A stretch of DNA of 64,000 bases from Sulfurisoma sediminicola (lineage in GTDB: Bacteria; Pseudomonadota; Gammaproteobacteria; Burkholderiales; Rhodocyclaceae). Under the pieces are notes generated by a model. That model was not told where the DNA came from. It searched no databases and saw only the letters and a list, made by a program, of their open reading frames with translations. The stretch lies in contig NZ_BHVV01000002.1 in the NCBI RefSeq assembly GCF_003865015.1, positions 186,001 through 250,000 of the forward strand, in the 5' to 3' direction. A program made the translations under genes and the position numbers. This document shows positions 25,786 through 35,189 of this stretch, piece after piece (the stretch's first letter is position 1; the number at the start of each line of letters is the position of its first letter).

Positions 25786-26528
25786 TACTTTTTCTTTAGA
25801 CGCAGCTTGGCGCCCTGTGCCGGCTGGCTCGAGGGATACTTCTCGACCAGCAACTCGAGCGACTTGCGTGAGCTCTTGGCATCGCCGGCGGCGGCGAAGG
25901 CGTTGGCCTGGTTGAGCAGCGCATCCGGCGCCTTGGTGTCGTCCGGCCAGGTGCTGGCGACGGTGCCGAACAGCTCGGCGGCGCGGGCGTAGTCCTTGAG
26001 CTGGTAATGGCTCGAAGCGGCCCAGTAATGCGCCGAGGGCTGGAAGGCGCTCTTCGGGTAGTTCTTGATGAAGGCGGACAGCAGCGCCAGGGCGTCCTTG
26101 TACTTGGCGCTGCGGAAGGCGCCCAGCGCCGCCTCGTAGTCGCGCGTCTCTGCGGCCGGGTCGGCGGCAGCGGTGGTGGTTTTTGCGTCGGGCGCCGGCT
26201 TGGCTTCGGTGCCCGGCTCCAGCTTGCGCAGGCGGTTGTCGAGATCGACGTAGAAATCCTTCTGGCGCTTCTGCGCCGCATCGAGCTCGTAGGTCAGGAC
26301 CTCGATCTGGCCGCGCAGGCGCGAGATGTCACCCTTGAGGGTTTCGAACTGGTTGGCGAAGTCGAACTGGTTCTTGCTGGCCGTGTCGACGCGCTTTGTC
26401 AGCTCGGTGATCTCGGCACGCAGCTTCTCGACGCGGGCACGCGCCTCCTCGTCATCGAACAGACCCGCCTGCACCTGAACGGAAAAGGCCGCGGCACACG
26501 CCGCGACCAGCAGTCGGGCGTACCGCAT
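25785..26528 (-). CDS. cpoB: Cell division coordinator CpoB (YbgF)
   Basis: CpoB links outer membrane constriction by Tol-Pal to septal peptidoglycan synthesis. The protein (about 247 residues) has a signal peptide (MRYARLLVAACAAAFSVQVQA), an N-terminal coiled coil (about residues 28-100), a Pro/Ala/Thr linker and a C-terminal TPR domain (DYEAALGAFRSAKYKDALALL onward). The ATG at 26528 is chosen; a GTG directly before it at 26531 is an alternative. It lies between pal and queE. Confidence 0.92.
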   Translation of the reverse strand: MRYARLLVAACAAAFSVQVQAGLFDDEEARARVEKLRAEITELTKRVDTASKNQFDFANQFETLKGDISRLRGQIEVLTYELDAAQKRQKDFYVDLDNRLRKLEPGTEAKPAPDAKTTTAAADPAAETRDYEAALGAFRSAKYKDALALLSAFIKNYPKSAFQPSAHYWAASSHYQLKDYARAAELFGTVASTWPDDTKAPDALLNQANAFAAAGDAKSSRKSLELLVEKYPSSQPAQGAKLRLKKK

Positions 26529-26531
26529 CAC

Positions 26532-27077
26532 TTAAAACTCGCCGGAGTAGAGCATGTCGCCGCGGCGGTTCTTCGCCCAGCAGTCCTCGGTCGCCTCGGT
26601 GCAGGCCGGCTTCTCCTCGCCGAGGCTGACGGACTCGACCTGTTCTTCCTTCGCGCCGAGCAGCAGCAGTCCCTTCTTGATGGCTTCGGCGCGCTTCTGG
26701 CCGAGCGCGAGGTTGTATTCGCGGCTGCCGCGCTCGTCGGCGTTGCCCTGGATGAGCATTTTCATCTTCGGGTTGTTGACCAGGAACTTGGCGTGGGCCT
26801 CGAGCAGCGACTTGAACTCGTCCTTGACGACGAACTGGTCGAAGTCGAAATAGACGCTGCGCTTTGACAGGATGCTCTTTGGGTCCTTCAGTGCGGCGAT
26901 GCTGTAGGGATCGATGGCGCCGGTGGTGACGGCGGGGGTCACCGCGGGCGTGGTGACGGTGGTCGGCTTGCGGTCCTCGACGCCGGCACCGGGCTGCTCG
27001 GGCGCGGGCGGCTGTGAGCTGCAACCGGCGAGCAGCAGGGGAACGGCGAGGGCGAGGGTGGCGATCAGCGTGCGCAT
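26532..27077 (-). CDS. pal: Peptidoglycan-associated lipoprotein Pal
   Basis: Pal is an outer-membrane lipoprotein that binds peptidoglycan and TolB. The 181-residue protein has a lipoprotein signal with lipobox LLAGC (Cys19), a Pro/Thr-rich linker and an OmpA-like domain with SVYFDFDQFVVKDEF and the diaminopimelate-binding stretch GNADERGSREYNLALGQKRA. The start ATG 27077 gives the canonical signal sequence. It sits 23 bp after tolB. Confidence 0.96.
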   Translation of the reverse strand: MRTLIATLALAVPLLLAGCSSQPPAPEQPGAGVEDRKPTTVTTPAVTPAVTTGAIDPYSIAALKDPKSILSKRSVYFDFDQFVVKDEFKSLLEAHAKFLVNNPKMKMLIQGNADERGSREYNLALGQKRAEAIKKGLLLLGAKEEQVESVSLGEEKPACTEATEDCWAKNRRGDMLYSGEF

Positions 27078-27100
27078 GGCGAGTGGCTCCTGGCGAAAAT

Positions 27101-28378
27101 TCATTTGAGTTGCGGGCCCCACGCGGGTTCCCGTACATCGGCGGCCTGCACCGAAAGTTTCTGCTTGATGCGGCCATCGATCGATACCGTGCCGAGCACG
27201 CCGCGGCCGTTGACCTCCGAGGCGTAGAGGATGGTGCGGCCGTTGGGGGCGAAGCTCGGCGACTCGTCCTTGGCCGTGTCGGTGAGGATCTGCGACTGCT
27301 TGGTGGCGATGTCCATCAGCGTGAGCTGGAAGCGGCCGTTGTAGCGCGAGACGTAGGCCATGTTCCTGCCGTCGGGCGATAGTCGCGGCGTGACGTTGTA
27401 GCTGCCTTCGAAGGTGACGCGTTCGGCATTGCCGCCAGCGGCGCTGACGCGGTAGATCTGCGGGCTGCCGCCGCGGTCGGAGGTGAAGTAGATCCACTGC
27501 CCGTCGGGCGAGAATTGCGGCTCGGTGTCGATGCCGCTGGAACTGGCCAGGCGGGTGACGCCGCTGCCATCGACGTTGAGGGTGTAGAGCTGGGAGCTGC
27601 CGTCCTTGGTCAGCACCACGGCCAGGCGCTTGCCGTCCGGCGACCAGGCTGGGGCCGAGTTGGAGCCCTTGAAATTGGCGGCGACGTGGCGGCGGCCCGA
27701 GGCGAGGTCATGGACGTAGACCACCGGCTTCTTCGCCTCGAAGGAGACATAGGCGAGCTTGGTGCCGTCGGGCGACCAGCTCGGCGAGATGATCGGCTCG
27801 CGCGAGGCCAGCGCCGCCTGCGCGTTCATGCCGTCGGCGTCGGCGACCTGCAGCTCGAAGCGGCCGGTGCTCTTGACCACGTAGGCGATGCGCGTCGAAA
27901 ACACGCCGGGCTCGCCGGTCAGTTTCTCGTAGACGAAGTCCGAGATGCGGTGCGCGGTGGTGCGCAGCTGGTTCGAACCGTGGGCGTAGGTCTGGCCGCC
28001 GAGCGAGGCCTGCTTGGGCACGTCGAAGAGGCGGAAGCGGGACTCGAAGCGCCCGCCGTCACCGCCCTGGCCAACCGGGGACACGGCACCGGCGACGTAG
28101 GCATCGGCGCCGCGCGACTTGAGGTCGGCGATGTTGCCGGCGTTCGGCTCCATGGTGGCCAGCCCTCCCGGCTCGACCAGGCGGAACCAGCCGCTGCGCT
28201 CGAGGTCGCCGCGCACCACCGAGGTCAGCGCCTGCGATACGATGCGCTCGCCGGCGAAGTCGGCGATCGAGATGGGGATGCGATTGGCTCCGGCGCCGGT
28301 GATTTCGATCGAGAGCTGGCCGAAGGCCGGCAGGGCGGCGCAGGCGAGCAGGGCGGCGAAGGAGTGTCTGACTTTCAT
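27101..28378 (-). CDS. tolB: Tol-Pal system periplasmic protein TolB
   Basis: TolB is a periplasmic beta-propeller protein that connects Pal with TolA. The 425-residue protein has a signal peptide (MKVRHSFAALLACAALPAFG), an N-terminal TolB domain (IPISIADFAGE) and WD40-like repeats with recurrent SPDG motifs (SWSPDGTKLAYVS, AWSPDGKRLAVVL, QFSPDGQWIYFTS, RLSPDGRNMAYVS). Length matches the family. It lies 19 bp after tolA. Confidence 0.97.
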   Translation of the reverse strand: MKVRHSFAALLACAALPAFGQLSIEITGAGANRIPISIADFAGERIVSQALTSVVRGDLERSGWFRLVEPGGLATMEPNAGNIADLKSRGADAYVAGAVSPVGQGGDGGRFESRFRLFDVPKQASLGGQTYAHGSNQLRTTAHRISDFVYEKLTGEPGVFSTRIAYVVKSTGRFELQVADADGMNAQAALASREPIISPSWSPDGTKLAYVSFEAKKPVVYVHDLASGRRHVAANFKGSNSAPAWSPDGKRLAVVLTKDGSSQLYTLNVDGSGVTRLASSSGIDTEPQFSPDGQWIYFTSDRGGSPQIYRVSAAGGNAERVTFEGSYNVTPRLSPDGRNMAYVSRYNGRFQLTLMDIATKQSQILTDTAKDESPSFAPNGRTILYASEVNGRGVLGTVSIDGRIKQKLSVQAADVREPAWGPQLK

Positions 28379-28397
28379 GAGCGGCGATTATAACGGC

Positions 28398-29165
28398 TCA
28401 GTCTTCGAGGGGCCGGAACTTGAGCTCGAGCGAACGGTTGAAAAGCTCGGGTTTTTCAGGCTTCGGCAGGGGGCTCGACTTCAGGATGGCGCGCTCGATG
28501 TTGGCATCGAGGGCCGCGTGGCCGGAGGATTTCTTCAGCTTGACCCCGAGAATTTCGCCCGAGGGCAGCTGCGTCACGTCGAACACCGCCTCGGGGTTGC
28601 CCCTGACGTCCGACGGCAGCACGATGTTGCCGCGGATCTTGCCGCGGATACGCCCGAGGTAGTCGGCGATGTCGCGGCTTCTGGCGGCGCTGGCCTGATC
28701 GGCCTTGAGCTTGTCGAGCTCATCGCTGGCACGCTTCTTCTGCACCTGCTCGGCATCGCGCTTTAGCTGCTCGGCGTCGCGCTTTAGCTGCTCGGCTAAG
28801 GGGTCGGCCCTGGGCGGAGGCGCTTCCTTGGCTACGGGTTTGGGTTTTTCCTTCTCCTTGACCGCGATGTCCGGCTTGGGCGGCGGCGGGGCGGGCTTGG
28901 GTACGGGCTTGGGTTCGGGCTTGGGTTCGGGCTTCGGCTCGACCTTCTGCACCGGCTCCGGTGCGGGCTGGGCTTCGGCCACGGGCGCCGGGGCAGGCGG
29001 CGCGCTGACCAGCTCGACCGAGACCGCCTCGGGGTGCTGCGTCTGCCAGCGGATGCCGTAGATCAGGAAGACCGCGAGCAGCACGTGCATCGCGATCGCG
29101 AGCAGCACCGAGGCGGTCTTGCCGGGCGGTTCGGGCGGGGGATTGAGGATGTGCGCCGCCGCCAT
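28398..29165 (-). CDS. tolA: Cell envelope integrity protein TolA
   Basis: TolA spans the periplasm between TolQR and Pal/TolB. The 255-residue protein has a single N-terminal helix (about residues 18-38), a long Pro/Lys/Glu-rich domain with EPKP repeats, a short helical segment with the tandem QLKRDAEQLKRDAEQ, and a C-terminal TonB/TolA-type domain (GNPEAVFDVTQLPSGEILG). The central helical domain is much shorter than in E. coli (421 residues in total there). Confidence 0.94.
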   Translation of the reverse strand: MAAAHILNPPPEPPGKTASVLLAIAMHVLLAVFLIYGIRWQTQHPEAVSVELVSAPPAPAPVAEAQPAPEPVQKVEPKPEPKPEPKPVPKPAPPPPKPDIAVKEKEKPKPVAKEAPPPRADPLAEQLKRDAEQLKRDAEQVQKKRASDELDKLKADQASAARSRDIADYLGRIRGKIRGNIVLPSDVRGNPEAVFDVTQLPSGEILGVKLKKSSGHAALDANIERAILKSSPLPKPEKPELFNRSLELKFRPLED

Positions 29166-29168
29166 CGC

Positions 29169-29576
29169 CTACTTGCCGGGCTGCACCAGCAGGCCGATCT
29201 TCGTCACCTGGGCGCGCTGCAGCTCGTCCATCACCGAGAGCACGGCCTCGTACTTGACACTCTTGTCGCCGGCGATCAGCACCGGCTGCTGCGGATTCTT
29301 CGCCTGCGCCTCCTTCAGGCGCGCCGGCAGCTCGGCACGGGTCACCGCAACTTCCTGCGCGCCCTTGGCGCGGTCGCGCAGCACCAGGCTCTGGTCGGCC
29401 TTGATCATGATCTCCAGCGGCGCGGCCGGCGGCTGCTGGCTCTTGCCGACGCTGGGCAGGTCGACGCTGCCGGTCTGGATCATCGGCGCCGTGACCATGA
29501 AGATGACGAGCAATACCAGCATCACGTCGATGTAGGGCACGACGTTAATTTCATTCATGAGCCTGCGTTGTCTCAT
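29169..29576 (-). CDS. tolR: Tol-Pal biopolymer transport protein TolR
   Basis: TolR is an ExbD-family stator component with TolQ. The chosen start ATG 29576 gives 135 residues (MRQRRLMNEINVVPYIDVML), with the conserved Asp of the membrane helix in YIDVMLVLLVIFM. A GGAGG lies 5 bp upstream, overlapping an alternative in-frame ATG at 29588. The start codon and ribosome site are embedded in a perfect 20-bp inverted repeat, so initiation may depend on disruption of that hairpin. It lies 3 bp before tolA and about 118 bp after tolQ. Confidence 0.94.
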   Translation of the reverse strand: MRQRRLMNEINVVPYIDVMLVLLVIFMVTAPMIQTGSVDLPSVGKSQQPPAAPLEIMIKADQSLVLRDRAKGAQEVAVTRAELPARLKEAQAKNPQQPVLIAGDKSVKYEAVLSVMDELQRAQVTKIGLLVQPGK

Positions 29577-29604
29577 GGGTACCTCCATGAGACAACGCAG
29601 GCTC
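29559..29604. repeat. Perfect 20-bp inverted repeat over the tolR start
   Basis: GAGCCTGCGTTGTCTCATGG (29559-29578) and its exact reverse complement (29585-29604) are separated by 6 bp. The left arm is the beginning of the tolR coding region. In the tolR mRNA the arms would form a 20-bp stem that contains the start codon, with the ribosome site at the tip. Confidence 0.9.
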
Positions 29605-29694
29605 TCGCCAATTGAACGCCCCCACCCCCCGCCCCCCGCCCGGGCGGGGGTGACTGTCCAGCGCCGCTGCGCGGCGAAACGTGATGCCGGAGTC

Positions 29695-30372
29695 TCACCG
29701 GAGCTGCCTTTGCAGGATGTTCGAGAACTCCTCCATGAAGCTCTCGAAGCGCACGGCGACGCGGTCGACGTCGTGGGCGAAGCGGTTGTAGGCGACTACC
29801 GCCGGGATCGCGGCGAAGAGGCCGATGGCGGTCGCCACCAGCGCCTCGGCGATGCCGGGGGCGACGGCGGCGAGCGTGGCCGTGCTCATGCTGGCCAGTC
29901 CGCGGAAGGAATGCATGATGCCCCACACCGTGCCGAAGAGGCCGACGTAGGGCGAGACCGAGCCGACCGAGGCGAGGAAGGCGAGGTGGGCCTCGAGGTC
30001 GTCGGTCTCGCGCTGGTAGGTCGCGCGCATGGCGCGGCGCACGCCGTCGATCACCGTGCCGGGATCGAGCGTCTTCTGTCCGCGCAGCTTGGTGAATTCG
30101 CGGTAGCCGGCTTCGAAGATGCGTTCCAGCGCGCCGGTGTGGTGGCGGTCGTTTACCGCCGATTGATAGAGCGTGTTGAGATCGCCGCCGCTCCAGAAGT
30201 CGCGCTCGAAACGCTCGGTGCGGGCGCGCGCTTCGCGGATCGCGAACCATTTGCGGAAGATCCAGTACCACGACATCAGCGAGACGACGGTGAGCAGTCC
30301 CATCACGAGCTTGACGACGAGGCTGGCCTCGAGCACCAGCTGGATGATCGAGAGATCCTGAGTGACGTTCAT
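29695..30372 (-). CDS. tolQ: Tol-Pal proton channel protein TolQ
   Basis: TolQ is the ExbB/MotA-family subunit that uses the proton gradient. The 225-residue protein has three membrane segments and the conserved regions GSVSPYVGLFGTVWGIMHSF and GIAEALVATAIGLFAAIPAVVAYN. Its ATG overlaps the ybgC stop by 4 bp. About 90 bp of GC-rich DNA plus the inverted repeat separate it from tolR, an unusually long gap inside this operon. Confidence 0.96.
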   Translation of the reverse strand: MNVTQDLSIIQLVLEASLVVKLVMGLLTVVSLMSWYWIFRKWFAIREARARTERFERDFWSGGDLNTLYQSAVNDRHHTGALERIFEAGYREFTKLRGQKTLDPGTVIDGVRRAMRATYQRETDDLEAHLAFLASVGSVSPYVGLFGTVWGIMHSFRGLASMSTATLAAVAPGIAEALVATAIGLFAAIPAVVAYNRFAHDVDRVAVRFESFMEEFSNILQRQLR

Positions 30373-30776
30373 GTGAGTTCTTTGAGTTTTTCGTGAATGT
30401 TCTTCGGCATCGCCGCGGCCCGGCCCTTGGCCAGGTCGAGGCAGGCCACGCGCACCGTGGCATCGACCAGCAACTCCCCTTCCCGCTCGATGCGTTGCAG
30501 GAAGACCACCTGCGCGCGTCCGAGTTCCCCGATGGTGGTCGCGACTTCGATCAGATCGTCGAGGCGCGCCGGCTTGACGTATTCGACCTGCAGCGAGCGG
30601 ACGGCGAACGCGATGCCCGCATCGCGTGCCAGCTGCGCCTGCTCGACACCGAGGCTGCGCAGCAGCTCGGTGCGCGCACGTTCGAGGAAGCGCAGGTAGT
30701 TCGCATAGTAAACCACCCCGCCGGAATCGGTGTCCTCGTAATAGACGCGGACGGCGAAGCGGCGGGGCCCGGTCAC
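30369..30776 (-). CDS. ybgC: Tol-Pal associated acyl-CoA thioesterase YbgC
   Basis: YbgC is a hot-dog-fold thioesterase at the head of many tol operons. The 135-residue protein starts GTG at 30776 ([20 protein letters not shown]), overlapping the ruvB stop as GTGA. The active-site region [25 protein letters not shown] with the catalytic Asp is intact. It acts in the cytoplasm on acyl-CoA or acyl-ACP; its role for Tol-Pal is not settled. Confidence 0.95.
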   Translation of the reverse strand: MTGPRRFAVRVYYEDTDSGGVVYYANYLRFLERARTELLRSLGVEQAQLARDAGIAFAVRSLQVEYVKPARLDDLIEVATTIGELGRAQVVFLQRIEREGELLVDATVRVACLDLAKGRAAAMPKNIHEKLKELT

Positions 30777-31825
30777 GGCTCTTGCCACAGCTCGCGATTC
30801 GGGTCGGCGGGCGATGCCAGTCCGAAGTGGCGCCAGATGCTCGGCGTCGCCACGCGGCCGCGCGGCGTGCGCTGCAGATAGCCCTGCTGGATCAGGTAGG
30901 GCTCGAGCACGTCCTCGATGGTGTCGCGCGCCTCGCCGATCGCGGCGGCGAGGTTGTCGACGCCGACCGGGCCGCCGCCGAACTTCTCGAGCATGGCGGA
31001 AAGCAGCTTGCGGTCCATGACGTCGAGGCCGAGGTGGTCGACGTCGAGCATGATCAGCGCGGCGTCGGCGATTTCGCGGGTGACGGCGCCATCGTGCTTG
31101 ACCTCGGCGAAGTCGCGCACGCGGCGCAACAGGCGGTTGGCGATGCGCGGCGTGCCACGCGAGCGCCTGGCGATTTCCGTGGCGCCCTCGTCGGCGATCT
31201 CGCAATTGAGCAACTGCGCCGAGCGGCGGATGATGTGGGCGAGTTCGTCCGGTGTGTAGAACTCGAGGCGGGCGACGATGCCGAAGCGGTCGCGCAGCGG
31301 GTTGGTGAGCATGCCGGCGCGGGTGGTGGCGCCGACCAGCGTGAAGGGTGGCAGGTCGAGCTTGACCGAGCGGGCCGCCGGCCCCTCGCCGATCATGATG
31401 TCGATCTGGAAGTCTTCCAGCGCCGGGTAGAGGATCTCCTCGACCACGGGGCTCAGGCGATGGATTTCGTCGATGAACAGCACGTCGTGCGGTTCGAGAT
31501 TGGTGAGGATGGCGGCGAGATCGCCGGCGCGTTCCAGCACCGGCCCCGACGTCGAGCGCAGGTTGACGCCCATCTCGTGGGCGACGATGTGGGCCAGCGT
31601 GGTCTTGCCCAGCCCGGGCGGCCCGAACAGCAGCACATGGTCGAGTGCTTCCTTGCGCCGCTTGGCCGCCTCGATGAAGATTTCGAGCTGGCCGCGGATT
31701 TTTTGCTGGCCGACATATTCCGCCAGCTTGCGGGGCCGCAGCGCACGTTCGAGTGCGTCTTCGCGCGGCGACTCGCTTTCCGCGGTAATGATGCGTTCGA
31801 CGAACTTGTCGGTTTCGATGGCCAT
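30773..31825 (-). CDS. ruvB: Holliday junction branch migration helicase RuvB
   Basis: RuvB is the hexameric AAA+ motor of the RuvABC resolvasome. The 350-residue protein has Walker A GPPGLGKT at residues 68-75, Walker [12 protein letters not shown], sensor and arginine-finger regions ([19 protein letters not shown]) and a C-terminal winged-helix domain ([15 protein letters not shown]). It is coupled to ybgC by a GTGA overlap but lies 181 bp from ruvA. Confidence 0.97.
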   Translation of the reverse strand: MAIETDKFVERIITAESESPREDALERALRPRKLAEYVGQQKIRGQLEIFIEAAKRRKEALDHVLLFGPPGLGKTTLAHIVAHEMGVNLRSTSGPVLERAGDLAAILTNLEPHDVLFIDEIHRLSPVVEEILYPALEDFQIDIMIGEGPAARSVKLDLPPFTLVGATTRAGMLTNPLRDRFGIVARLEFYTPDELAHIIRRSAQLLNCEIADEGATEIARRSRGTPRIANRLLRRVRDFAEVKHDGAVTREIADAALIMLDVDHLGLDVMDRKLLSAMLEKFGGGPVGVDNLAAAIGEARDTIEDVLEPYLIQQGYLQRTPRGRVATPSIWRHFGLASPADPNRELWQEP

Positions 31826-32006
31826 CGCGGCAGTCTACTTCATGCCGACACCGCAGTCTTGCCGCCGGGCCGCCCCGGGGCAAGACGGCACGCTGCCGGA
31901 GGCAGCATCCGCGCCGACGTGTGCTTGGCGTTGCCCATGACAATCGTGCGTAGCGCGCAAGCGGGCTCCTCCCCGCGAGGGGAGGCTGGGAGGGGCGGGC
32001 AATACT
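31826..32006. repeat. Hairpin-rich intergenic DNA between ruvA and ruvB
   Basis: No gene is seen. The 181 bp contain several inverted repeats: CTTGCC with GGCAAG around 31859-31885, GCTGCC-GGA-GGCAGC near 31894, and CCTCCCC-GCGA-GGGGAGG near 31968-31985. Such palindromes recur at several gene borders in this window and look like short interspersed elements. They may punctuate the ruv transcript. Confidence 0.55.
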
Positions 32007-32600
32007 TCATGCCTTGGACAGCAGCTTCAACGCCTGGCGGATGCCGTCCGAGACGCCGGCGTCCGGCGGCAGCTGCTTCATCGCGCCCAGGGCTTCGCGT
32101 TCGTTGTAGCCCAGCGCGAGCAGGGCGTTGAGGATGTCGCTGGTCGCGTCGGGCGCCGTGACGCCAGCGCCGACTTTTGCGGCACCCGAGAGCTGGACCT
32201 TGGGCAGCCTGTCCTTGAGTTCGAGCAGCAGGCGCTCGGCGGTCTTCTTGCCGATGCCGGGAATCTTCACCAGCCTGCCCGCGTCCTGCATCACCACCGC
32301 CTGACTGATCTCTCCGACCGAGAGGCCGGAGAGGATCGCCAGCGCGGTGCGTGCGCCGACGCCGGAGATTTTCAGCAACTGGCGGAACATCGCGCGCTCG
32401 TCCTCGGTGAGGAAGCCGAACAGCAGGTGGGCGTCCTCGCGCACGACGAGATGGGTATGCAGGCTCACGCGCTCGCCGGCCGCCGGCAGGTTGTAGAAGG
32501 TGCTCATCGGCACGTCGATCTCGTAGCCGATGCCGCCGGCATCGACGGTGATCTGCGGCGGATTCTTTTCGAGCAGGGTGCCGGTGATGCGGCCAATCAT
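32007..32600 (-). CDS. ruvA: Holliday junction branch migration protein RuvA
   Basis: RuvA binds the four-way junction and loads RuvB. The 197-residue protein ([17 protein letters not shown]) has the N-terminal OB domain, two helix-hairpin-helix motifs ([16 protein letters not shown] and [16 protein letters not shown]) and a C-terminal RuvB-contact domain. The start overlaps the stop of the upstream glycosyltransferase gene by 4 bp. Confidence 0.97.
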   Translation of the reverse strand: MIGRITGTLLEKNPPQITVDAGGIGYEIDVPMSTFYNLPAAGERVSLHTHLVVREDAHLLFGFLTEDERAMFRQLLKISGVGARTALAILSGLSVGEISQAVVMQDAGRLVKIPGIGKKTAERLLLELKDRLPKVQLSGAAKVGAGVTAPDATSDILNALLALGYNEREALGAMKQLPPDAGVSDGIRQALKLLSKA

Positions 32601-33787
32601 GAACAGATCTCCTCGATGCGGCGCACGAGGTTGCCGATCACGACCTCTTGCGGGAATGCCGCGTATTTTCGCGCAAAGGCCTGGGCGTTGCCGGCGAAGA
32701 AGGGGTCGAAAACCACCTGTTGCAGTTTCTGCGGCAGGTCGCTCGCGGGCATTTCGGGATCCACGAGCAGACCTGCGCCCATCTGCTCGACCCGGCGGGC
32801 CATGAGGAATTGCTCGAGGTGGCCGGGCAGCAGCAGCAAAGGCTTGCCGGCGAGGAGGAAGCGGCTGGTCGTCGACAGGCTGCCATAGGTGATCGCGGCA
32901 TCGGCCTCCTTGCCGGTGCGGGCGAGATCGAGCGGATTGCGCACGAAAGCCATGTGCGGCGCGGCGAAGCGCGCGAGCAGTGCTTCCGGCGCGCCGGGAA
33001 AGAATACGACCGTCGGCTGCCCCAGCGCGTGCAGGGCGGCCAGTGCGGCTTCGTGATGACGGCACCCGGCGCGCAGATAGGCAAACAGGCGCTTGCCCGG
33101 TACGGCCGGCCACGGCGCCGGCTCGCCGACACCGGCGTCCGGCAGATTGCCCCAGTAACGTGCCGGGCCGCGCTCGGCATAATGATCGAGTTCGGGAAAG
33201 CCGAGCAGCGTGTCCTCGGCGACGTCGAAGAGTTGGGCGATGCCGTCGAGCGGGGGCTTGCCGAATCGTTCCATCACCGCATTGACGCTCGCCAATGCAG
33301 GGCGCTCGATGGCCGCGAGCTGTTCCGGCGGCAGCGGAATCCACGGCCGCATGTTGGGCGTGGGGATCTGCCGCGGCGGCACGTAGAAGCCGCTGCCGAA
33401 AATCACCGTGGGCACATCCAGCGTGCGCGCGGCCAGCTGGGCGGTCGGTGCGTGGTCGGCCAGAACGACTTGTGCTCCCGTGAGCTTCATCAGCTCGCGC
33501 CAGGCGACGGTCAAGCCGAGCAGGTCCGAGGCATCGGCGTAGCCGAAGCGCAACAGGATATCGGCATAGGTCAGCGGCGGCCCTTGCCGCGGTTTTTCGG
33601 GACATTGGGGCGCCGGCAGCCAGGCGAAGCCTTCCCTGTCGAGCAGGCGCGCCGCCGAAGTGCTCGAGGCGACGGTCCAGTGGACCGTGTGACCCGTTTC
33701 GCGCAGAACGCGGGCGAGTGGCAGGAAGCAGCCGATGTGGCCGAGGTTTTCGCCGAATTCCCAGCCGTAAAAGACCGACAGGCTCAC
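32597..33787 (-). CDS. GT-B glycosyltransferase (UGT/MGT-like) inserted in the ruv operon
   Basis: The 396-residue protein resembles UDP-glycosyltransferase-type GT1 enzymes. The N terminus [23 protein letters not shown] contains the family acceptor-domain pattern with a GH pair, and the C-terminal part [33 protein letters not shown] (residues near 300-335) matches the donor-binding signature. The usual HGG of that signature reads TYGS, so sugar-donor binding may be altered. The start is GTG 33787 overlapping the ruvC stop (GTGA), and its stop overlaps the ruvA start (ATGA), so it is fully embedded between ruvC and ruvA. The acceptor is unknown. Confidence 0.78.
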   Translation of the reverse strand: MSLSVFYGWEFGENLGHIGCFLPLARVLRETGHTVHWTVASSTSAARLLDREGFAWLPAPQCPEKPRQGPPLTYADILLRFGYADASDLLGLTVAWRELMKLTGAQVVLADHAPTAQLAARTLDVPTVIFGSGFYVPPRQIPTPNMRPWIPLPPEQLAAIERPALASVNAVMERFGKPPLDGIAQLFDVAEDTLLGFPELDHYAERGPARYWGNLPDAGVGEPAPWPAVPGKRLFAYLRAGCRHHEAALAALHALGQPTVVFFPGAPEALLARFAAPHMAFVRNPLDLARTGKEADAAITYGSLSTTSRFLLAGKPLLLLPGHLEQFLMARRVEQMGAGLLVDPEMPASDLPQKLQQVVFDPFFAGNAQAFARKYAAFPQEVVIGNLVRRIEEICS

Positions 33788-34317
33788 ACCAGCCGTCCGT
33801 TCTTGACGCGCAGCCCGCGGGTGGAGATCGCACCCAGGCCCTGTCCGCCGTGGGCGTGGGCGATGGCGCAGGCCAGTGCGTCGGCGGCGTCGGCCGACGG
33901 CTCGCCCGGTAGTTGCAGCAGCCGGCAGACCATGTGGCTGACCTGCTCCTTGGCCGCCTTGCCGTGACCGACCACGGCCTGCTTGACTTGCAGTGCGGTG
34001 TACTCGGCGACCGGCAGACCGGCGCCGACCAGCGCGGCGATCGCCGCGCCGCGCGCCTGGCCGAGCAGCAGCGTCGATTGCGGATTGACGTTGACGAAGA
34101 CTTTCTCGACCGCGGCCTCGTCGGGCTGGTGCGTGGCGATGACCTCGGCGACGCCCTCGAGCAGCGTCTTGATGCGTTCCGGCAGGCTGTCCTTGTCGCT
34201 GCTCTTGACGCAGCCGCTGGCGACGTAGACCAGCTTTTGCCCGACCTTGTCGATGACCCCAAAACCGGTGATCCTGAGGCCGGGATCAATTCCCAGTATG
34301 CGAACGCGATCGCTCAT
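33784..34317 (-). CDS. ruvC: Crossover junction endodeoxyribonuclease RuvC
   Basis: RuvC resolves Holliday junctions. The 177-residue protein ([20 protein letters not shown]) has the RNase H-like fold with the first catalytic Asp in GIDPG, Glu in AAVEKVFV, and the C-terminal Asp in [16 protein letters not shown]. The ATG at 34317 overlaps the stop of the DMT permease gene by 4 bp; its own stop overlaps the glycosyltransferase start. Confidence 0.97.
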   Translation of the reverse strand: MSDRVRILGIDPGLRITGFGVIDKVGQKLVYVASGCVKSSDKDSLPERIKTLLEGVAEVIATHQPDEAAVEKVFVNVNPQSTLLLGQARGAAIAALVGAGLPVAEYTALQVKQAVVGHGKAAKEQVSHMVCRLLQLPGEPSADAADALACAIAHAHGGQGLGAISTRGLRVKNGRLV

Positions 34318-35162
34318 CGCCGTGAAAGATACACGCCGCCGACGGCCAGCGCCATGCCGGCGACCATCGGCGCCGTCAGGGTCTCGCCGAAGATGAGCCA
34401 GGCCAGCAGGGCGGTGGTCGGCGGCGTCAGGTAGAACAGGCTCGCCACGTTGACGGCCGAGCCGGCGCGAATCAGGAAGTTGAGCAGGGCGATGGCGCCG
34501 ACCGACAGGGCCAGAACCAGCCAGGCCAGGGCGAAGACGAACTCGCCGGTCCACTCGATGTGAAAGTCCTCGACGGCGGAAGCGACGAGGGCGGTGGCCA
34601 CCGCCGTGGGCAGGAATTGCACCACGGCGCCGCTGCGCAGGTCGAAGCGGGGACAGAAGCGTTTCTGGTAGAGCGTGCCGGCGGTGATGCCGAGCAGGGC
34701 GACCACGGCCGGCCACAGTGCCTGCAGCGGCGAGCCGCCGCCGACCTTGCCCGACACCACCAGCGCGATGCCGGCCAGCCCCAGCACGAGTCCCAGCCAC
34801 TGGCGCCGCGTCACGGCTTCGCCAAGCAGGAGAGCGGCGCTGAAAGCCGTCAGCAGCGGCTGCATGCCGACCACCAGTGCGGTGATGCCCGCCGGCAGGC
34901 CGTGGCGGATGGCGACGAAGACGCCGCCGAGATAGATGCCATGCAGCAGCAGGCCGGCGGTGCCGATGTGCAGCCATTGCCGCGCGTCGCGCGGCCACGG
35001 TGCACGCATGGCCAGTGCCAGCGGCAGCAGCAGCGACAGCACCAGCGCGTAGCGGACCGACAGGAAGGAAAGCGGCTCGGCGTGCGGCAGGCCGAGCCGG
35101 GCGCCGATGAAGCCCGTGCTCCAGAGCAGCACGAACAGCCAGGGGGCGAAGCGGGCCAGCAT
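34314..35162 (-). CDS. DMT superfamily permease (EamA domain)
   Basis: The protein of about 282 residues has ten predicted membrane helices in two EamA repeats (first [21 protein letters not shown]; second from [21 protein letters not shown]). Such permeases export amino acids, nucleosides or other metabolites; the substrate is not evident. The ATG at 35162 is chosen; a TTG just before it is less likely. It lies between yebC and ruvC and overlaps ruvC by 4 bp. Confidence 0.88.
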   Translation of the reverse strand: MLARFAPWLFVLLWSTGFIGARLGLPHAEPLSFLSVRYALVLSLLLPLALAMRAPWPRDARQWLHIGTAGLLLHGIYLGGVFVAIRHGLPAGITALVVGMQPLLTAFSAALLLGEAVTRRQWLGLVLGLAGIALVVSGKVGGGSPLQALWPAVVALLGITAGTLYQKRFCPRFDLRSGAVVQFLPTAVATALVASAVEDFHIEWTGEFVFALAWLVLALSVGAIALLNFLIRAGSAVNVASLFYLTPPTTALLAWLIFGETLTAPMVAGMALAVGGVYLSRR

Positions 35163-35189
35163 CAAAAACCCGGCGCTGGCGGGACGGCG

